A stretch of DNA of 12,255 nt from Bacteroidia bacterium. GTDB taxonomy: Bacteria > Bacteroidota > Bacteroidia > Bacteroidales > Dysgonomonadaceae. The DNA is taken from contig BNXH01000052.1 of NCBI GenBank assembly GCA_025999435.1, positions 1-12,255 on the forward strand, in the 5' to 3' direction. Shown here piece by piece: positions 1 through 7,787 of the stretch; position 1 is the stretch's first letter; the number at the start of each line of letters is the position of its first letter. Under the pieces are notes generated by a model. It saw only the letters and a list, made by a program, of their open reading frames with translations. It was not told the origin of the DNA and searched no databases. Made by a program: the position numbers and the translations under genes.

Positions 1-1
1 T

Positions 2-1834
2 AATAATGGTGTGCATGTTAATGCCCATGGTGGCGGCATCTTGTATCACAATGATAAATATTATTGGTTTGGAGAACATAAAGGAGAACACTCCAGTTCT
101 GCATTTGTTGGCGTGACTTGTTATTCTTCCGGAGACTTATACAATTGGAAGGATGAGGGCGTGGCACTTTCAGTTAGCAATGATCCTAACAGTGACATTG
201 TTTCCGGTTGCGTATTGGAACGTCCCAAAGTGATATACAATGAAAAAACGAAGAAGTTTGTAATGTATTTTCATTTGGAACTGAAAGGCAAAGGTTATGA
301 AGCCGCAAGAGTGGCTATCGCTACCAGCGATAAGATAACCGGCCCTTATACTTATCTTAAATCTTACCGGCCTAATGCAGGCCATTGGCCTATCAACCTG
401 ACCGAAGCACAACGTGCGGATACAACTACACTCGTCAATTTCGCTGAATGGTGGACTCCCGAATGGCGAAAAGCGACTATCGACGGCATGTTTGTCCGCC
501 GTGATTATGAAGGCGGGCAAATGTCTCGCGACATGACCCTCTACGTGGACGATGATGGTAAAGCGTACCATATTTATTCCTCCGAAGAAAATTTAACGAT
601 ACAATTAGCTGAATTAACGGATGACTACCTCGGCCATACCGGCAAATATATACGGATTGCCCCTGCCGGACATAACGAAGCGCCGAGTCTCTTCAAAAAA
701 GATGGCAAGTACTTCATGATAACTTCCGGTTGTACAGGCTGGGACCCTAATGCCGCTCGCCTCTTTACTGCCGACAATATCTGGGGGCCTTGGACAGAAC
801 ACCCCAATCCTTGCGTCGGTGCAGGAGCAGATCTTACTTTTGAATCTCAAAGCACCTATATACAACCCGTCATCGGGAAAAAAGACGCCTTCATCTTTAT
901 GGCAGACCGTTGGACCCCCAAACACCCTATTGACGCCCGTTATATCTGGTTGCCTATCTTATTTGAAAACGGATTGCCTGTCCTGAAATGGTTCGATAAA
1001 TGGGACTTATCTATATTCGATACGAAAGAGGTGGTATCGGGTGCAACTGCAAATAATGATTATAAATTGGCGTGGGCAGAGGAATTTGATTACGAAGGCA
1101 AACCCAATCCCGATTTCTGGTCATACGAACAAGGCTTTGTGCGCAACGAAGAATTTCAATGGTATCAATCCGATAATGCGAATGTTCATAATGGCATCCT
1201 TACTATCGAAGGCCGGAAAGAACAAAAACTGAATCCTGATTACAAAGCCGGCAGCCCTCGCTGGTCACAAAACAGGCAATATGCCGAATACACCGCCGCA
1301 AGTATCAAGACCAACGGGAAGAAGGAATTTCTGTATGGCCGGTTTGAGGTTAGGGCAAAAATACCTGTGGCAAGTGGCGCTTGGCCTGCTATCTGGACAT
1401 TGGGCAATACTATGTCTTGGCCTTCAAACGGCGAAATAGATATTATGGAATATTATCCGATAAATGGTATTCCTCATATCTTGGCTAATGTGGCTTGGGG
1501 AACAGAGCAACCCGGAAATGCTAAATGGGATTCGCAAACAGTACCTTTTTCAAAGTTTACGGATAAAGACCCTGACTGGACGGATAAGTTTCACATTTGG
1601 CGGATGGATTGGGATGAGGAAGCTATCCGTTTGTATTTGGACAATGAGTTGCTGAATGAAACATTATTGTCAGAAACCATCAACGGATCACTCGGAGCCT
1701 TTAAGAATCCATTTAAGCAGCCTCATTACTTGTTACTGAATTTAGCCATTGGCGGACAAAATGGAGGAATACCCGACGATACCGCTTTTCCGATTGAGTA
1801 TCAGATCGATTATGTAAGAGTTTATCAAAAATAA
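2..1834 (+). CDS. GH43-GH16 two-domain glycoside hydrolase, 5' truncated (probable exo/endo-beta-1,3-galactanase)
   Basis: The frame is open to the window's left edge, so the true start and any signal peptide lie upstream; 610 residues are visible (numbered from nt 2). Residues ~1-335 form a GH43 five-bladed propeller of the exo-beta-1,3-galactanase-like type (subfamily 24/34): NAHGGGIL near the start, SRDMTLYVDDDG with Asp177, HNEAPSLF with Glu226 as likely general acid, and SQSTYI with Gln283 before MADRW. The Asp base of canonical GH43 enzymes is not seen. A linker of about 15 residues leads to a GH16 domain (356-610) with GEIDIMEYYP, giving nucleophile Glu478, Asp480 and acid/base Glu483. 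The domain looks complete and ends in the usual IDYVRVYQ strand. GH16 could also act on beta-1,3-glucan, but the GH35, GH51 and galactokinase neighbours favour a galactan. The product is probably exported to the periplasm or cell surface. Families are firm; substrate is inference. Confidence 0.9.
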   Translation, partial: NNGVHVNAHGGGILYHNDKYYWFGEHKGEHSSSAFVGVTCYSSGDLYNWKDEGVALSVSNDPNSDIVSGCVLERPKVIYNEKTKKFVMYFHLELKGKGYEAARVAIATSDKITGPYTYLKSYRPNAGHWPINLTEAQRADTTTLVNFAEWWTPEWRKATIDGMFVRRDYEGGQMSRDMTLYVDDDGKAYHIYSSEENLTIQLAELTDDYLGHTGKYIRIAPAGHNEAPSLFKKDGKYFMITSGCTGWDPNAARLFTADNIWGPWTEHPNPCVGAGADLTFESQSTYIQPVIGKKDAFIFMADRWTPKHPIDARYIWLPILFENGLPVLKWFDKWDLSIFDTKEVVSGATANNDYKLAWAEEFDYEGKPNPDFWSYEQGFVRNEEFQWYQSDNANVHNGILTIEGRKEQKLNPDYKAGSPRWSQNRQYAEYTAASIKTNGKKEFLYGRFEVRAKIPVASGAWPAIWTLGNTMSWPSNGEIDIMEYYPINGIPHILANVAWGTEQPGNAKWDSQTVPFSKFTDKDPDWTDKFHIWRMDWDEEAIRLYLDNELLNETLLSETINGSLGAFKNPFKQPHYLLLNLAIGGQNGGIPDDTAFPIEYQIDYVRVYQK

Positions 1835-1873
1835 GAAAAGCATTAAGGTTTGATTCCTTCAAATTTAAGAATT

Positions 1874-3016
1874 ATGGAAATTACATTAATTCAAGAAAAA
1901 TTCCGGTCGCTTTATGGTGACGGAGGATTGGTTTATACTTCGCCCGGACGTATCAACCTTATTGGCGAGCATACCGACTACAATGGGGGATTTGTGCTTC
2001 CCGGAGCTATTGACAAAGTGATGTATTGCATCATAAAACCCAATGGCACATCCGATACTATACGAGCTTATGCCTATGACCTGTCGGAATCGGACGAGTT
2101 TCAACTGGACGATATTCCGATCAAAGGCTGGGGAAAATATATTTTCGGGGTTTGTCACGAAATGATTAAGCGTGGAGCTGAAATACAAGGTTTTGATACA
2201 GTGTTTTCCGGCGATGTTCCGCTTGGGGCTGGTATGTCCTCGTCAGCAGCGTTGGAAAGCTGTTTTGGCTTTGCCCTCAACGATATATATAATTTAGGTT
2301 TCGACCGTTTCGCTCTTGCCAAAATTGGCCAGGCGACAGAACATAACTATGTAGGTGTCAAATGCGGGATCATGGATCAGTTTGCCTCCTGCTTTGGTAA
2401 AGCGGGCTCGTTGATTCGTCTCGATTGCCGTTCGCTGGAATATGAATATATCCCCTTCAATCCCGAAAGTTACCGCTTGGTATTACTGAACACCTGTGTA
2501 GCTCATGAGTTGGCTTCATCGGCATACAACAAACGGCGTGAGTCGTGCGAGAATGCGGCGTCTTACATCCGCAAATATCATCCTGAAGTGGAATTGCTGC
2601 GTGACGCAACCATAGATATGCTCAAGGAAGTGGCGAATGAAGTAAGTGCGGAAGATTATATACGGGCTGAATTTGTCATCGAAGAAATAGAACGTATGGG
2701 AGAGGCTTGCGACGCTTTGAAGCGCGGCGATTACGAAACTGTAGGAAAAAAAATGTATGAGACGCATATCGGTCTGAGCCGTAAATATGAAGTAAGTTGC
2801 GAAGAGCTTGATTTCCTGAATAACATTGCCCGCGAATGTGGAGTAACTGGTTCGCGTGTTATGGGTGGCGGTTTTGGCGGATGTACCATCAATCTTGTTA
2901 AGGATGAATTGCACGATGCGTTTGTCAAGCGTGCGACTGATGCTTACGAACAAAAATTCCGCATCAAACCGAAAGTCTATGAAGTTGTCATCAGCGATGG
3001 CGCGAGAAAACTATAA
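1874..3016 (+). CDS. galK: Galactokinase (GHMP kinase family)
   Basis: This cytoplasmic enzyme phosphorylates alpha-D-galactose with ATP to galactose 1-phosphate, the entry step of the Leloir pathway. The 380-residue length is normal. All family signatures are visible: the substrate motif GRINLIGEHTDYNGG (25-39), the GHMP phosphate loop PLGAGMSSSAALE (116-128), the predicted catalytic Asp168 in GIMDQF, and the C-terminal GGGFGGC (331-337). The frame is open back to a TTG at 1850, but the ATG at 1874 places the first motif at the usual distance from the N-terminus and is preferred. It lies 39 bp after the GH43-GH16 gene and 24 bp before the GH51 gene on the same strand, so it is very likely co-transcribed with them. 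No galactose 1-phosphate uridylyltransferase or epimerase gene is in the window. There is no signal peptide, as expected for a cytoplasmic kinase. Confidence 0.95.
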   Translation: MEITLIQEKFRSLYGDGGLVYTSPGRINLIGEHTDYNGGFVLPGAIDKVMYCIIKPNGTSDTIRAYAYDLSESDEFQLDDIPIKGWGKYIFGVCHEMIKRGAEIQGFDTVFSGDVPLGAGMSSSAALESCFGFALNDIYNLGFDRFALAKIGQATEHNYVGVKCGIMDQFASCFGKAGSLIRLDCRSLEYEYIPFNPESYRLVLLNTCVAHELASSAYNKRRESCENAASYIRKYHPEVELLRDATIDMLKEVANEVSAEDYIRAEFVIEEIERMGEACDALKRGDYETVGKKMYETHIGLSRKYEVSCEELDFLNNIARECGVTGSRVMGGGFGGCTINLVKDELHDAFVKRATDAYEQKFRIKPKVYEVVISDGARKL

Positions 3017-3040
3017 GTATCCAATAATAAAGAAAGTTCC

Positions 3041-4579
3041 ATGAAAAAATGTTTTTTACTGCAGATTTGCTGGATTATTGTTGGTATTACATGCGGGCAA
3101 ACCCCCAAGGTAAGCATTACATTGCATCCCGGGCAAGCTCAAACTACTATCAGCAAGCACATCTACGGGCAGTTTGCCGAACATCTGGGCAGTTGCATTT
3201 ATGGTGGATTGTGGGTAGGAGAAAACTCGCCCATTCCCAATACGCACGGTTATCGCAACGATGTAGTCGCTGCCCTGAAAGAGTTGCAAATCCCAAACTT
3301 GCGTTGGCCCGGCGGCTGTTTTGCCGATGAATATCATTGGATGGACGGTATAGGTAGCCCTGAAAAACGTCCGAAGATGGTAAATAATAATTGGGGCGGA
3401 ACGGTGGAAGACAATAGTTTCGGTACGCACGAGTTTCTAAATCTCTGCGAACTACTGGGCTGCGAACCTTATCTGAGCGGAAATGTAGGCAGTGGAACGG
3501 TGGAAGAAATGTCGAAGTGGGTGGAATACATTACTTCTGAAGGCGATAGCCCAATGGCGAATTTGCGCCGCCGGAACGGTCGCCAGAATGCATGGAAAGT
3601 GAAATATTTCGGTGTGGGCAATGAAAGTTGGGGCTGTGGCGGAAACATGACCCCCGAATTCTATGCAGATCAATATCGCCGCTATTCAACCTATTGCCGC
3701 GATTATAATGGGACTCGTTTGTTTAAAATAGCCAGCGGAGCCAGCGACTACGATTACAATTGGACGGAAGTCCTGATGAAAAATGTAGGGCATAAAATGC
3801 AAGGTTTATCCCTTCACTATTATACGGTAAAAGGTTGGGAAGGCAGCAAAGGCTCGGCAACCCAATTTTCGCCCGAAGAGTATTATTGGACGCTGGGGAA
3901 ATCCCTCGAAATAGAAGAAGTGATTCAAAAGCACATTGCCATTATGGATAAATACGATAAAGACAAACGTATTGGCTTAATGGTGGATGAATGGGGCACT
4001 TGGTGGGATGTAGAACCCGGTACGAATCCCGGATTTCTCTACCAACAAAACACACTTCGCGATGCGATGGTGGCGGCTTTGTCACTCAATATTTTCCATA
4101 AATATGCCGACCGCATCCAAATGACGAATATCGCACAAATAGTTAATGTGTTACAATCCATGATATTAACCAGTAACGATAAAATGGTGCTGACACCTAC
4201 TTACTTTGTATTCAAAATGTATAAGGTACATCAGGATGCACTTCTTATACCATTGGAAATAACGAGTGAAACCAAGAAGATACGCGAGCGTGAAATTCCT
4301 GTTGTATCGGCTTCGGCTTCCCGAAAAGACGGGAAAATACATATATCGCTCGTAAATATGGATTTGGAATCGGAACAAGACGTAATGATTAAACTTTCCG
4401 GTGCGAAAACCGGCAATGTGACGGGTCAGATTTTGACAGCAAAAACCGTCAACGACCATAATACTTTTGAAAATCAGGGAGTAATCAAAGTTGCTGATTT
4501 TAAATACGTAAAGCTAAATAAAGGAGAATTGAGCGTGAAATTACCGGCTAAGTCAATCGTTGTTTTAGAAGTTTTATAA
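3041..4579 (+). CDS. GH51 alpha-L-arabinofuranosidase, exported
   Basis: This enzyme removes non-reducing terminal alpha-L-arabinofuranose from arabinan, arabinoxylan or arabinogalactan side chains with retention of configuration. The 512-residue product matches typical single-domain GH51 proteins: a TIM barrel followed by a C-terminal beta domain ending in [12 protein letters not shown]. Visible landmarks are QFAEHLG and IYGGLWV near the N-terminus, [15 protein letters not shown], the acid/base Glu195 in [11 protein letters not shown], and the nucleophile Glu317 in [11 protein letters not shown] hydrophobic N-terminal segment (about residues 2-19) after MKK indicates secretion. Cys18 sits in a poor lipobox (GITC), so simple signal peptidase I cleavage and lipidation both remain possible. 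The ATG at 3041 is preferred because it includes the signal peptide and leaves a 24-bp gap from galK. Its place between galactokinase and the GH35 gene suggests arabinose decorations on galactan as substrate. Confidence 0.95.
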   Translation: MKKCFLLQICWIIVGITCGQTPKVSITLHPGQAQTTISKHIYGQFAEHLGSCIYGGLWVGENSPIPNTHGYRNDVVAALKELQIPNLRWPGGCFADEYHWMDGIGSPEKRPKMVNNNWGGTVEDNSFGTHEFLNLCELLGCEPYLSGNVGSGTVEEMSKWVEYITSEGDSPMANLRRRNGRQNAWKVKYFGVGNESWGCGGNMTPEFYADQYRRYSTYCRDYNGTRLFKIASGASDYDYNWTEVLMKNVGHKMQGLSLHYYTVKGWEGSKGSATQFSPEEYYWTLGKSLEIEEVIQKHIAIMDKYDKDKRIGLMVDEWGTWWDVEPGTNPGFLYQQNTLRDAMVAALSLNIFHKYADRIQMTNIAQIVNVLQSMILTSNDKMVLTPTYFVFKMYKVHQDALLIPLEITSETKKIREREIPVVSASASRKDGKIHISLVNMDLESEQDVMIKLSGAKTGNVTGQILTAKTVNDHNTFENQGVIKVADFKYVKLNKGELSVKLPAKSIVVLEVL

Positions 4580-4602
4580 AGAATTGGTTAAATAAACATA
4601 TT

Positions 4603-6930
4603 ATGAAGAAAATCCTTTCCATCCTGTGCCTCGCCTTCGTTTGTTTACTATCGTGTACAAAGAAAGAAACCTTTGAAGTAGGCAAGCAAGCCTTCGTGTT
4701 GAATGGCGAGCCATTTGTCATTAAAGCGGCGGAAATTCATTACCCACGTATTCCGAGGGAATATTGGGAACACCGTATTCAAATGTGTAAAGCCTTAGGG
4801 ATGAATACAATTTGTTTGTATGTCTTTTGGAATATACACGAACCGGAAAAGGATCAATTTGATTTTACGGGCAACAATGACGTAGCTGAGTTTTGCCGTT
4901 TGGCACAAAAGAACGGAATGTATGTGATCGTGCGCCCCGGTCCTTATGTGTGCGCTGAGTGGGAAATGGGTGGACTGCCATGGTGGTTACTCAGGAAAGA
5001 CGGCATCGCTTTACGTACGTTAGACCCTTATTTTATGGAACGGGTAAGAATCTTTATGGGTGAAGTAGGCAAGCAGTTAAGCGATTATCAACTGGCTAAA
5101 GGGGGCAATATCCTCATGGTGCAAGTCGAAAATGAATATGGCGCTTACGGTATCGACAAGCCTTATGTCGGGGCTGTCCGTGATATAGTGAAAGCTTCAG
5201 GCTTTAATCAAGTTCCTTTGTTCCAATGTGATTGGAATTCCAATTTTGAAAACAATGCCTTGGAGGATCTGCTTTGGACGCTCAACTTCGGCACGGGTGC
5301 TAACATAGATGAACAGTTCAGACGCTTGAAAGAGCTTCGTCCGGAAACACCGCTGATGTGCAGCGAGTTTTGGTCCGGCTGGTTCGACCATTGGGGTGCT
5401 CAACATGAGACGCGCAGTTCGGCGGAGTTAGTCGCAGGCTTGAAAGAAATGCTTGATAAGAATATCTCTTTTAGTTTGTATATGACCCACGGAGGTACGA
5501 GTTTTGGGCATTGGGCAGGTTCCAATTTCCCGGGCTATGTACCCGATTGTACATCTTATGATTATGATGCTCCTATCAATGAGCAGGGTAACGTAACGCC
5601 TAAGTTTTTCGAAGTGCGGAACTTATTGGCAAACTATCTGCCCGAAGGCGCTACATTGTCTGCTATCCCTGATTCTATTCCAACTATCGCTATCCCAAGC
5701 ATTGCTTTTGAAGAAGCGGCTTCTATCTTTGATAACCTGCCTACGCCTCAAGTAAGTGAGGATATTCACTCAATGGAGTACTTTAATCAAGGCTGGGGAA
5801 GCATCTTGTACCGTACAACTTTACAACAATCGGATATATCTCAATATATTAAGGTGACGGAAGCACACGATTGGGCGCAAGTCTATATAGACGGAGTTCG
5901 CATTGGCGTATTGAACCGATTGAAAGGAGAAACTTCGTTATCTATTCCTGCTGTGCGCGAAGGAGCGGTACTCGACATTTTAGTGGAAGCGATGGGCAGG
6001 CGCAATTTTGGAGCCGGCGTATTAGACTATAAAGGCATTACTGAGAAAGTAGAACTCCTTAATGAACGAGGAACTACCGAACTGAAAGGCTGGCAAGTAT
6101 ATTCCATTCCGGTGGATTACATTTTTGCGAAAAATAAAAAATACAGTAAAAAAACAATTGGAGAAAACCAAGCTGCTTATTACCGTGCTACTTTTAGTTT
6201 GGAGAAAACAGGGGATACTTTCTTAGATATGACGAATTGGAAGAAAGGTATGGTTTACGTGAATGGTCATAATCTCGGTCGTTTTTGGGAGATAGGTCCG
6301 CAACAAACGCTTTATCTTCCAGGTGTGTGGCTGCGGAAAGGAATCAATGAAATCATTGTATTAGACTTGGTTGGAACAACAACATCCACTGTCGAAGGTT
6401 TGCGTAAGCCTATATTGGATGTATTGAGAGGGAATGGTGCTTATAAGTTCCGCAAGCAAAATGAAACCTTAGACTTAACAGCTGAAAAACCTGTTGCGAG
6501 TGGTAGCTTTAAGCCTGGCAATGGTTGGCAGAAAATACCTTTCAATAAAGCACTTCCTGCTCGCTATTTTGCTTTGGAAGCCTTGAATTCACAGGGAAAT
6601 GATGACTTTGCCTCTATTGCTGAACTTGAAATACTTGGCGAAGATGGTAAACCCTTGTCCCGCCAGCATTGGAAAGTAGTGTATGCCGATAGTGAAGAAG
6701 CAGATGAGGCAAATAACATTGCCAGTAATATCTTCGACTTGCAAGAATCAACGATATGGCATACGAGTTATTCAAAGGCTAAAGACAAGTTTCCGCATCA
6801 AATAGTAATAGATTTAGGCGAAGACAAAGTAGTTACGGGCTTTGAATATCTCCCGAGAATGGAAGCCAACAAGCCGGGTGTGATCAAAGACTATAAAGTG
6901 TACGTCAAAACAAGTCCTTTTAAATTATGA
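4603..6930 (+). CDS. GH35 beta-galactosidase, lipoprotein
   Basis: This retaining beta-galactosidase releases terminal galactose from oligosaccharides, here probably beta-1,3- or beta-1,6-galactan fragments. The N-terminus has MKK, a hydrophobic stretch and a good lipobox LLSC with Cys18, so it is a lipoprotein. The residues after Cys (TKKE) lack the acidic cluster typical of surface-export signals, so a periplasmic location is more likely. The GH35 barrel (~25-350) carries RPGPYVCAEW, acid/base Glu178 in VENEYGAYG, nucleophile Glu255 in CSEFWSGWFDHWG, and MTHGGTSFGHW. Galactose-binding-like beta domains follow (~380-620, with VYVNGHNLGRFWEIGPQQTLYLP), then a C-terminal F5/8 (discoidin, CBM32-like) segment (~640-775, with HQIVIDLGEDKVVTGFEYLPR). 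That last domain ends right after YKVYVKTSPFKL, perhaps slightly short. It begins 23 bp after the GH51 gene and is the last intact gene of the operon. Confidence 0.93.
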   Translation: MKKILSILCLAFVCLLSCTKKETFEVGKQAFVLNGEPFVIKAAEIHYPRIPREYWEHRIQMCKALGMNTICLYVFWNIHEPEKDQFDFTGNNDVAEFCRLAQKNGMYVIVRPGPYVCAEWEMGGLPWWLLRKDGIALRTLDPYFMERVRIFMGEVGKQLSDYQLAKGGNILMVQVENEYGAYGIDKPYVGAVRDIVKASGFNQVPLFQCDWNSNFENNALEDLLWTLNFGTGANIDEQFRRLKELRPETPLMCSEFWSGWFDHWGAQHETRSSAELVAGLKEMLDKNISFSLYMTHGGTSFGHWAGSNFPGYVPDCTSYDYDAPINEQGNVTPKFFEVRNLLANYLPEGATLSAIPDSIPTIAIPSIAFEEAASIFDNLPTPQVSEDIHSMEYFNQGWGSILYRTTLQQSDISQYIKVTEAHDWAQVYIDGVRIGVLNRLKGETSLSIPAVREGAVLDILVEAMGRRNFGAGVLDYKGITEKVELLNERGTTELKGWQVYSIPVDYIFAKNKKYSKKTIGENQAAYYRATFSLEKTGDTFLDMTNWKKGMVYVNGHNLGRFWEIGPQQTLYLPGVWLRKGINEIIVLDLVGTTTSTVEGLRKPILDVLRGNGAYKFRKQNETLDLTAEKPVASGSFKPGNGWQKIPFNKALPARYFALEALNSQGNDDFASIAELEILGEDGKPLSRQHWKVVYADSEEADEANNIASNIFDLQESTIWHTSYSKAKDKFPHQIVIDLGEDKVVTGFEYLPRMEANKPGVIKDYKVYVKTSPFKL

Positions 6931-6971
6931 AAAAGATAACGACTACGGATTGAAGATTTATAGGTTAGATT

Positions 6972-7016
6972 ACGAATAAAATTCGTGTAAGTGTCGACTA
7001 TAAGTCGAGTTCTTTT
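6972..7016 (+). terminator. Tandem hairpins after the GH35 gene, possible weak terminator
   Basis: Two perfect 6-bp stems with 3-nt loops lie 40-80 bp downstream of the GH35 stop: ACGAAT-AAA-ATTCGT (6972-6986) and TCGACT-ATA-AGTCGA (6994-7008). The second is followed by GTTCTTTT, a short T-rich tract. Position and form suit the end of the carbohydrate operon, but the stems are short and the T-tract is interrupted, so processing or mRNA-stability roles are equally possible. Confidence 0.35.
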
Positions 7017-7238
7017 AAACATTCATTCAGGTATAAAATCCTCATCCCGACTGGATTGATATTCATGGTGATTTAGATAGTCTCCAACATATCTTCTGTG
7101 ATATGAACCTGTATACAAACAGTTATAGCCGATATCCCAAAAGTGATCCCTCCAGTAACGACCTTAACTTGCGATAAAATTATGAGAACAGGACTGGAAA
7201 AAGATTCTGATGGCTTATGGAGGAAATGAATCCTGATA

Positions 7239-7276
7239 AAAAGGACAAAGATCTGAATCTGAAGCCCTGTCCTTTT
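7239..7276. repeat. Inverted repeat AAAAGGACA / TGTCCTTTT
   Basis: Perfect 9-bp arms (7239-7247 and 7268-7276) flank a 20-nt spacer inside the gene-poor region. It may form a hairpin in RNA or be an operator-like site. It lies about 540 bp before tkt and 310 bp after the GH35 gene, so its target is unclear. Confidence 0.4.
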
Positions 7277-7296
7277 CCCGTTCTTGTTATCGTTTT

Positions 7297-7400
7297 TGTT
7301 TGTATTGAATCGCCGGATAATAACAAAATTTATCTTTATTGTCCTGTCTATTGAGAACAAATTCGGTGACTAAAAATGTTTATATTGAATTGCCGAATAA
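7297..7400. repeat. Imperfect direct repeat, 80-bp period
   Basis: GTTTGTATTGAATCGCCGG near 7298-7316 recurs as GTTTATATTGAATTGCCGA near 7378-7396. Over about 23 bases, three differ, and the copies are exactly 80 bp apart. This could be a relic of a tandem duplication or two binding sites. Only two copies are seen. Confidence 0.4.
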
Positions 7401-7722
7401 TGGATTTGCATAATAGTCGAACTATAACAGTAAAGGAAGTCAGACGAAAGGATGAATTAAAAAACCCACAGTCACGATTAATACACATAACAACATTAGT
7501 CTGCGCCAATGCAAAGAATCAACGATAAAACCAAATTGTTCAGCAACGATAGTAAAGAAAATCTGATGATAATTTGCAGGATTAATTTCGAACCTGCCTA
7601 AAAAATCTATCGAAGAATTCTTTCATTTTGCCAATATTTTATCCAGACGAAAAGGCCATCAGAATAATAGGAATCTATAGATGGAACACTTATCATTTTA
7701 TTTATATATAATTCTCGTTTTT

Positions 7723-7758
7723 TTTGTTTTTTATATAGGTCTAGATTTCTTACTTTTG
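7723..7758 (+). promoter_or_regulatory. Bacteroidetes-type promoter of tkt-rpiB
   Basis: TACTTTTG at 7751-7758 is a full match to the Bacteroidetes -7 consensus TAnnTTTG, placed 29 bp before the tkt start codon. Upstream lies a T-rich -33 region. An exact TTTG at 7723-7726 is 24 bp away, a little longer than the usual spacing of about 19-21 bp, while TTTT at 7728-7731 has the usual spacing. Transcription would start near 7765, giving a short A-rich leader with no room for a riboswitch. Confidence 0.65.
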
Positions 7759-7787
7759 TATAAAAAAGAAATATTATAATAATTAAT

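Larger units (their letters stand above)
6931..7787. other. 857-bp region without an intact gene, possible decayed coding remnants
   Basis: An ATG (6927-6929) overlaps the GH35 stop as ATGA and reads MKKITTTD before a TGA. The + frame from 7037 to 7351 has only two stops in 105 codons and starts NPHPDWIDIHGDLDSLQHIF; I do not recognise the family. Part of this stretch is also open on the minus strand (7073-7360), so coding is not proven. A second short remnant near 7585-7678 contains KKSIEEFFHFANILSRR, also unrecognised. The stretch further holds two hairpins near 6972-7008, an inverted repeat at 7239-7276, an 80-bp-spaced direct repeat near 7300 and 7380, and the tkt promoter at its end. I see no tRNA, rRNA or CRISPR. 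Confidence 0.45.

Noticed and set aside
1850..1873. TTG at 1850 as start of galK
   Set aside because: The eight extra residues are not part of the family, and the ATG at 1874 puts the first motif at the usual distance.
7073..7360. 95-codon minus-strand open frame between the GH35 gene and tkt
   Set aside because: No recognisable motif and no start context; it overlaps the + strand remnant, so it is treated as a part of the unassigned region, not as a gene.
7759..7787. Riboswitch ahead of tkt (for example thiamine diphosphate)
   Set aside because: The predicted leader is only about 23 nt, and no conserved THI-box elements were seen upstream.
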